A DNA stretch of 64,000 bases from Dicyema japonicum (taxonomy: Eukaryota; Dicyemida; Rhombozoa; Dicyemidae): positions 104,006 to 168,005 of the forward strand of contig RDEW01000046.1 in NCBI GenBank assembly GCA_011109175.1, written 5' to 3'. A model generated the notes under the pieces. That model worked only from the letters and a program-made list of their open reading frames with translations. It did not search any database and was not told where the DNA came from. This document shows, in pieces, positions 59,568-64,000 of this stretch. The stretch's first letter is position 1, and every line of letters starts with the position of its first letter. The position numbers were made by a program, and so were the translations under genes.

Positions 59568-61906
59568 TGTGCTGTGATTATCTAAAGGATGTGATTATCT
59601 GTGGTGACTTCAATGCGAAGCACCCACTGTGGTTGACAAAACAAACCTACGACAAAAGAGGGAAGATGATAATTGAGGACCTCCACAGCCTATGTATACT
59701 CAACGATCCTGCATCTCATACAAGAACACCTACTCGACGTAATGATAAACCTTCTTCTATCGACATCTCATTGTCATCACCGTCCTTGGCCCCACTTATT
59801 GACTGGTCAGTGAAGTATGACACCAGGAGTACCACAACCCAATATTTTTGGAGGTTAAAACAAGGTCACGGATAAAAGGACAATGCCCAACAATAACTAA
59901 CTACAGCCTTGCGAATTGGAAAGGATTCAAGGAATACGTCGATAATTGTATTGGACTATTAAATTTCCCCACTTTTCCCTCCGTCGAACAATTAGTGAAA
60001 TGGTTCAACTCCATTATAAACGATGCGAAAAAGAAGTACATTCCTATGGGGAGACAACCAACGTCATCAAAACGTTTTAACACAACGACGAAACATCTGA
60101 TCAGAGAACGAAATAATCTAAAGATGGTAAAATCGCCAACAGAAGAGAACATCAGGAAAATACGAGAATTGAACAGAGAGATCGACAACAACATAAAGAC
60201 AGAAAATGCAAATAGATGGACGAGACTATCGAAAGCTCTCTACAAAAACCCCCCAATGCAAAGAGTGTGGAAGTGGATCAAAAACATCAAAAGACCCTCC
60301 CCAGAGAGAAAAGTCGAAGTCTACATAAAACCAGACACTCTGATAAAATATTACACATCTATATCCTACAGGAAGTTTTCAAAAGAACACCAAGTATTCC
60401 TGAAAAAGATTGAACCGAAACGCTCCGATGACTGGATCCTATTTACTAGTCAGGATGTTCGCAGAGCCATATCTAAGGCCAACAACTCAGAGGCCAAAGG
60501 ACCAGACAACATAACCACATGTGAACTGAAGCACCTAGGCCATCGAACCCTGGGACTATTAGCTTATATATTCAACCTATCCATTAACACAAATACAATC
60601 CCTGAAATATGGAAGAAGTCTCTAATCAGACCTATCCGAAAAGCCAACAAATTAATAGATGAACCATCTTCCTATCGCCAATATCTATTCTAAGTCCGGT
60701 CTCAAGGATCCTTGAAAGGCTTGTTTTGGAAAAAATACAAGACTCAATCTCAATACCTCCGACCCAGCACGGATTCCGGGACAACCATTCGACGACAACA
60801 CACCTTACAACCCTCACACAATTCATTGCGGAAGGATTTAACTCCCCCAAACCACATCAGAGGACAGTACTTATATCCGTGGACATCACAAAAGCGTTCG
60901 ACTCAGTCCCCAGGAAACTCCTAACAAAGAAAATATACGAAACCAACATCCATCCGAACCTGAAACTTTGGCTTGGAAACTTCCTAAATGGAAGACGAGC
61001 ACAAGTACTCTGCAACAACATCAAATCAAGATCTCGCTATTTCTCAAATGGAGTCCCTCAAGGTTCTCCACTATCACCCCAACTCTTCAATCTCTACATA
61101 AACGACATGCTACAAACCTGTAATGAAAACTGTCTAATCCTCTCCTATGCCGACGATATCATTCTTGCTTCCAAGAACAGAAGCATTCAATCAGCGACTC
61201 AGTTGGCTCAACAAATGCTTGACAACTTGGAACTATGGCTCTCGAAGCGGAGACTTGACACATCAGCAGCAAAGTCCTTTGTCACACTGTTTACCACCTA
61301 CAAGAGACAGCTCTGTATCGAACCAAAAGTCTTTATGAAGAACGAAGCTATCTCTATTAACAAAACACCGAAGATTCTGGGAGTAACCTTTGATCAGGGA
61401 CTCACCTTTATCCGGCATGTTGAAAACAGAGTAACTTCTGCTCTGAAAAAGATGAGAATTTTAAAAGTGCTCTCAAAAACACTTAAAGATCAAACTAGGA
61501 TCCTTGCCACGATTTACAAACAATTTATCCGACCAACGATGACGTATGCAAGTCCTTCATGGGCAATGCAAATGTCACGATCTTCCACATTCAATCGAGG
61601 AGACTGCAATAAGGTTAATTGGACCAGATCACAATATCCAACCTATTGAAAATTTTTTAATTGAACTACAACGGAAATTATTAAAGGAGGCTGTTCTACC
61701 AAGCTGCCCTCTATTCCAAATACTATCGAATTATCTACAATCATACAAAAATTTTGAGCCGAAGCCAAGTCCAATGAGAAGAGTTGTTCAGGATTCTCGC
61801 CCCCGCCGGACTCATCCTCACCTTTGTCGGTCTGGGATCACTTAGTTAGATGAGAACTTTTATTTCTTTCTCTTTGACCCAGTGATCCTGGGGGTAATAA
61901 TAATAA
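59568..61906 (+). mobile_element. LINE-B copy, 5'-truncated, with TSD and (TAA)n tail
   Basis: Flanked by AATCATTAGGGC (59556-59567 and 61908-61919). Starts inside the AP-type endonuclease (VIICGDFNAKHPLW, SSIDISLSS); linker frame 59848-60693 (NWKGFKEYVD, YIPMGRQPTSS, RISKANNSEAKGPDN); RT frame 60726-61649: PPTQHGFRDNHSTTTHL, ISVDITKAFDSVPRK (motif A), FSNGVPQGSPLSPQLFN (motif B), LSYADDIILAS (motif C intact), KTPKILGVTFDQG. Ends LCRSGIT* (61848), short 3' UTR and GGGGTAATAATAATAAT. Only three frameshifts (~59850, ~60680 in YRPIS, ~61585). The youngest-looking LINE-B copy here; RT catalytic residues intact. Confidence 0.93.
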
Positions 61907-61919
61907 TAATCATTAGGGC

Positions 61920-62282
61920 AAACAGAAAATTGCAAATATTAAAACAGAAATTGCAAATAAAATTTTTTAATTCTAAGAAATTGCATTATGGAAAAATAAA
62001 CGAAATTAAATATTCCTGAACATTTTCAGGTTTAAAGTTTTGATTTTTAGTAAGAATTTTCGTCAAAAAAATATTGCTCTTTCAACTGAGCTTCTGCAAT
62101 AATCTCGAAGGTATGAGTAAATTTCTGGCGAAATATTTTTATTTGGGAAATCAAGAATACTTAGTAATTCAGATTTCTGAAGCTTTTTTTTTATAATTTT
62201 TTATATTGCACCGATCTGATGAAAATTCTAGCGTTTTATTTAATTATTTTTAAATTATTTTTTACCGATTTACTCCTGTTGC
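61920..62282. other. AT-rich, nothing recognised
   Basis: No gene, repeat or RNA signature recognised. Confidence 0.4.
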
Positions 62283-62459
62283 GACCGAATCATGGGAGCC
62301 GTTGGTCCAATGACGGCTGAGTTCTTGCGAGAACTCGGAGGATTGTATGCCAGAAAGAAAAGGGATCAACGAGAAGGGTTATGGCTAAGACAAAAGATTG
62401 GAATAGCCATACTCCGAGGGAACTCGTTCGCAATCCACGCAGCAGGCTTCCTCAACTGA
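62283..62459 (+). mobile_element. YLDD-RLE C-terminal fragment
   Basis: GPMTAEFLRELGGLYARKK, GLWLRQKIGIAILRGNSFAI then stop: matches the end of the 41741-43495 protein (WFRERISLAIVRGNSMAI). Only the last ~55 codons are present. Confidence 0.75.
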
Positions 62460-62628
62460 CATTTGTTTAATTGTTAAAAAAATTTAAAAAAAAATTTATT
62501 TGAAAAATAATTGCATAAAGATTCAACCATTGACTAAAATTGCGAAATTGCAATTTAAAATAAAAAAATATAACTAAAATGAATTATTATTCACTATTTA
62601 TGATAATTATAGTTGTTGTGGTGTTGAC

Positions 62629-64000
62629 ATGTCCGTTTCTAATCATACCGAGAAATCGAATCCTATGGGCCTTCCTGCAAAATCAAATAAAGAAGATAGT
62701 TTAGTAGAAGCAGGACCGTCGTCTGTGGGGCTGGATAATGTCACAAGAACTAATATCAACATCGCTGGGAATATTGGTGCCAATACCAACTTGCATTCAT
62801 TATCTGCCATTATTGAAGAGGTCCACTGTGTCTCTGAAGCTGAGTGGGTATCTCAGATTTTTCTTGCCACGAAACAAAGATTTGGAAGGATACCTAGAGG
62901 TGGCTGGAACCTCGTACTTAAAAAGTTCAATGAAAAGTACTCCAAGAGTTCCAGTCTATGTCAACTAAAAAAGATGCTGAAACCTGAAAATCGGAATAAC
63001 AATGTAAAAGGAGGCGAATGTTTCAAAGTGCAAAATAATACTAATGTGGAAATTTCCACCTTCAGAAATTGCCTTGAGGAACTAAAAGTACAAATTGAGA
63101 AAATTAAGTCAATTCCGAGGGATACTCGAAAACCAACACCCAAAATTCAGAGAAAGTATGTCAGAGTTAATGTTTTGTCGGGACTAAATTCTGCAATATA
63201 TTATATTACGAAAGATAATCCGCCTCAAGATATCAATCAAATTACTGATATTCTATATGCTGCACAGTGTGCTTATATGGCTTTAACTGCGAAGGTTAAA
63301 CCGCAAAGTACGTGGTTGGAGAACACTGAAAAGAAAATCTCAAAGCTGATGGCAGAACTAGAACTTGTCAATCGCTTTTCCAGACAAGCTCTCCCTGTGT
63401 ATGAAAAACAAAAGGTTATGGATGTTCTTTGTGCCTATGGATACAAAAGGGCCAAAAAAGGGGAGGTTGCCAGGATTGAGGCTCTACTATGTGACCTTGT
63501 AAGAATTAAGAAGAAGCAAATAGCTGTACATCATTCGAGGAAGGACTTTCGCAAGGACAACTGTTGTTTTGAATTAAATCGAAGAAGATTTTATCGGAAC
63601 CTATCAGCAAGCAATGAAGTAACGTTATATGGTTTCGATGATGAGGATTGTATGTCGTTCTGGGAAAAAGTGTGGTCTAAAAGAAAAGAGATGCACGTGC
63701 CATATGACAGTGTGGGTAAAGTAAATACTGGTATTGAAGGCATGTTGCCAGAGTTCACAAATGAGTTTATCCTGGATGTTATTAAATGGCTCCCCGATTG
63801 GAAGGCGTGTGGATGCGATGGGTCATATAACTTCTTTATTAAGAAAATGGAATCTTTACATGGCTTTTTATGTACTGAGATTAACCGAATTATTAATGGG
63901 GAATATATGCCTGAAAGTTGGTTTTATACTGGAATAACCTATTTAATTCCTAAAAAGGATGATTGTGAGACTCCTAAAGACTTACGTCCTATAACGTGTA
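62629..64000 (+). CDS. R4-like retrotransposon polyprotein, N-terminal 457 codons, open, runs off the window
   Basis: A single frame from ATG 62629 to base 64000 without a stop. N-terminal 60 residues polar; then VSEAEWVSQIFLATKQRFG, RIPRGGWNLVLKKFNEKY (W-rich, possibly a Myb/trihelix-like DNA-binding part); a Lys-rich linker (VQIEKIKSIPRDTRKPTPK); a middle domain (NRFSRQALPVYEKQKVM, FGYKRAKKGE-like); and from ~63560 the RT entry: NRRRFYRNLSA, SFWEKVWSKRKEMHVPYD, WLPDWKACGCDGSYNFFIKK, LHGFLCTEINRIINGEYMPESWFYTGITYLIPKK (in pieces), PKDLRPITC. This order is that of R4/Dong-type elements, whose C-terminal endonuclease pieces occur at 16170, 28431 and 29384. No lesion in 1.37 kb, unlike every other retroelement in the window; it may be a live or very young copy. 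Confidence 0.8.
   Translation, partial: MSVSNHTEKSNPMGLPAKSNKEDSLVEAGPSSVGLDNVTRTNINIAGNIGANTNLHSLSAIIEEVHCVSEAEWVSQIFLATKQRFGRIPRGGWNLVLKKFNEKYSKSSSLCQLKKMLKPENRNNNVKGGECFKVQNNTNVEISTFRNCLEELKVQIEKIKSIPRDTRKPTPKIQRKYVRVNVLSGLNSAIYYITKDNPPQDINQITDILYAAQCAYMALTAKVKPQSTWLENTEKKISKLMAELELVNRFSRQALPVYEKQKVMDVLCAYGYKRAKKGEVARIEALLCDLVRIKKKQIAVHHSRKDFRKDNCCFELNRRRFYRNLSASNEVTLYGFDDEDCMSFWEKVWSKRKEMHVPYDSVGKVNTGIEGMLPEFTNEFILDVIKWLPDWKACGCDGSYNFFIKKMESLHGFLCTEINRIINGEYMPESWFYTGITYLIPKKDDCETPKDLRPITC

Overview
The window looks like a transposon-choked, AT-rich genome of a small metazoan. The strongest clue is intron size. Every host gene that can be reconstructed is cut by GT-AG introns of about 21-28 nt: 42 in the UBR5-like gene (mean 24 nt), and the same class in a DNAJC2-like, an SLC17-like, a chitin-binding and an unknown small gene. 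Such ultrashort spliceosomal introns in an animal are known from dicyemid mesozoans, so a dicyemid (Dicyema-like) source is the best guess. This is an inference from intron size and animal gene content, not a species call. Translation uses the standard code.

Host genes, left to right: 3' end of a Thr-rich chitin-binding (CBM14) protein (1-338, +); unknown basic Cys-containing protein (5034-5651, +); DNAJC2/zuotin-like gene (13640-15493, -) with three single-base lesions in its 5' half; SLC17-type transporter (35251-36822, +); a complete UBR5/hyd HECT E3 ligase (51863-59251, +, 43 exons, 2126 aa). They are unrelated housekeeping or surface genes and form no operon.

The rest is layered mobile DNA, mostly dead. 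Working family names used below: LINE-A (RT with QWGF..GRS.GDC); LINE-B (AP-type endonuclease + RT, YADD, (TAA)n tail); LINE-C (AP-type endonuclease + RT with GRST.D.VW.HRWRC); YLDD-RLE (PHD finger + RT with YLDD + zinc knuckle + PD-(D/E)xK endonuclease, poly(A) tail); R4-like (RT + restriction-like endonuclease, resembling R4/Dong). DNA transposons: two hAT elements with target-site duplications (19392-24870, 47862-50913), pogo/Tigger copies inside both, a MULE with FLYWCH finger and composite terminal repeats (39510-44873), and a Helitron helicase remnant (32600-33450). tRNA-derived SINEs and an ~85-bp minisatellite (33455-34130) are also present.

Nesting is the main structural theme: hAT contains LINE-C contains Tigger (19.4-24.9 kb); MULE contains a nearly complete YLDD-RLE retrotransposon (39.5-44.9 kb); hAT contains Tigger and LINE-C (47.9-50.9 kb). 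The freshest mobile ORF is an uninterrupted R4-like frame from 62629 to the window edge.
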